Shown: in pieces, positions 49,728 to 50,383 of the stretch
Position numbering within the stretch: the first letter of the stretch is position 1
Layout: the number at the start of each line of letters is the position of its first letter
Assembly: GCA_910586555.1 (NCBI GenBank)
Contig: CAJUJY010000026.1
Location: 1 to 50,383 of the forward strand
Direction: 5' to 3'
Source: an uncultured Lachnospiraceae bacterium
GTDB taxonomy: Bacteria; Bacillota; Clostridia; Lachnospirales; Lachnospiraceae
Length of the DNA stretch: 50,383 bases
Notes under the pieces: model-generated
The model's input: the letters and a program-made list of their open reading frames with translations, nothing else
The model's database searches: none
What the model was told of the DNA's origin: nothing
Made by a program: the position numbers and the translations under genes

Positions 49728-50321
49728 ATGGCAGGAAAGTATTATGTTGTAAATAATGGAAGGAAAAACGGTATATATAGTACATGGGAGGAATGCAAGG
49801 CACAAGTTGATGGCTATAAGGGGGCAAGCTATAAAAGTTTTAAGGATAAAACAGAGGCACTGGAATTTTATTCTGCAAACCTTAAAACAGGCAGTACAAT
49901 GAAAAACAGCCAGGCAGTTAAAGCTTATGTAGACGGCAGTTTTTATAATGGTGAGTATTCATATGGTGTTGTTATCCTTTGCAATGGCAAAGAAACCTGT
50001 TTTTCAGGAAAGGACAGTAAACCAGGGCTTGCATCAATGCACAATGTTGCAGGTGAACTAGAAGGTGCCATGGCAGCTATGCGCTATGCTGTTAATGAAA
50101 ATATTAAGGAAATTGAAATATACCATGATTATGAAGGCATTGCAAAGTGGTGTACTGGTGAATGGAAGACTAATAAAGATGGCACAAAAGCATATAAAGA
50201 ATATTATAATGGCATAAAAGGAAGGCTAAGTATTAAGTTTGTTAAAGTTAAAGGCCATTCCAATAACAAGTATAATGATATGGCAGACAGGCTTGCCAAA
50301 GAAGCATTAGGGCTTGGCTAA
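49728..50321 (+). CDS. rnhA: Ribonuclease HI with viroplasmin N-domain
   Basis: A 197-residue RNase H. Residues 3-50 form the caulimovirus-viroplasmin type RNA:DNA-binding domain (YYVVNNGRKNGIYSTWEECK, then SYKSFKDKTEALEFY). The catalytic domain has the Asp in AYVDGSF, the Glu in GELEGAMAAM, Asp in YHDYEGIAKW and the last Asp in NDMADRLAKEAL. It cuts RNA in RNA-DNA hybrids such as R-loops and primers. ATG 49728 follows GGAGGAG at good spacing; an upstream frame to 49662 is translated repeat DNA. No gene follows to the window end. Confidence 0.93.
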   Translation: MAGKYYVVNNGRKNGIYSTWEECKAQVDGYKGASYKSFKDKTEALEFYSANLKTGSTMKNSQAVKAYVDGSFYNGEYSYGVVILCNGKETCFSGKDSKPGLASMHNVAGELEGAMAAMRYAVNENIKEIEIYHDYEGIAKWCTGEWKTNKDGTKAYKEYYNGIKGRLSIKFVKVKGHSNNKYNDMADRLAKEALGLG

Positions 50322-50383
50322 ATTATAAAAAGTCCAGCTAATAAATGTCAATAGGAAAATAAAAAAACTTTGATTTTATTTTG

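Overview
The window is AT-rich DNA from a low-GC Firmicute, most likely an anaerobic gut Lachnospiraceae (Clostridia). The grounds are two [FeFe] hydrogenases, the PyrK/PyrD type 1B dihydroorotate dehydrogenase pair, a DUF6774 mini-protein, strong AGGAGG ribosome binding sites, and the gene set ffh-rpsP-khpA-rimM-trmD. I see no rRNA, tRNA, CRISPR array, phage module or intact transposase. Assignments rest on reading motifs, not on database searches.

Layout. (1) 1-12 kb is an accessory, very AT-rich region: a membrane acyltransferase overlapping a giant secreted RCC1-repeat protein, a BlaI/BlaR1-like repressor and membrane protease pair with a double palindromic operator, a dead secreted-protein gene and a small XRE regulator. 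(2) 12-17.4 kb is an antimicrobial-peptide-type module. A response regulator and histidine kinase are divergent from an ABC ATPase, two permeases and a lipoprotein, with direct repeats between the two promoters. (3) 17.5-18.9 kb holds a decayed toxin-antitoxin pair, a helical protein and a 58-residue gene. (4) 19-22.8 kb is a ppx-ppk polyphosphate operon. (5) 22.9-27.4 kb has a flagellin-like protein lacking much of its first D0 helix, an array of 18-bp hairpin repeats, two unrecognised paralogues with a Cys-x2-Cys-Glu...Cys signature, DUF6774 and a DUF3737 beta-helix protein. (6) 27.5-32.9 kb is the SRP/ribosome maturation operon running into apbE, acylphosphatase and DUF2752. (7) 32.9-33.7 kb has no gene but holds two large imperfect palindromes and a pair of perfect hairpins. 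(8) 33.7-40.2 kb: a DUF4190 protein, a chemoreceptor, a [FeFe] hydrogenase, uppP, asd and a Nudix protein. (9) 40.3-44.5 kb: pyrC, pyrF, pyrK, pyrD, with a 107-nt predicted four-way-junction element between pyrC and pyrF. (10) 44.6-50.3 kb: ROK glucokinase, a second [FeFe] hydrogenase directly followed by a hybrid sensor kinase, a 22-bp palindromic tandem array and RNase HI.

The most unusual content is not only in the genes. Structured DNA recurs between them: a dispersed 25-70 bp repeat family (7075, 11615, 13655, 41649, 44541), relics of one hairpin end (14596, 41751, probably 13588), two tandem hairpin arrays and several very large palindromes. The best candidates for undescribed systems are the four-way-junction element, the CxxCE paralogue locus, the BlaR1-like receptor with a non-penicillin-binding sensor region, and the hydrogenase/hybrid-kinase pair.
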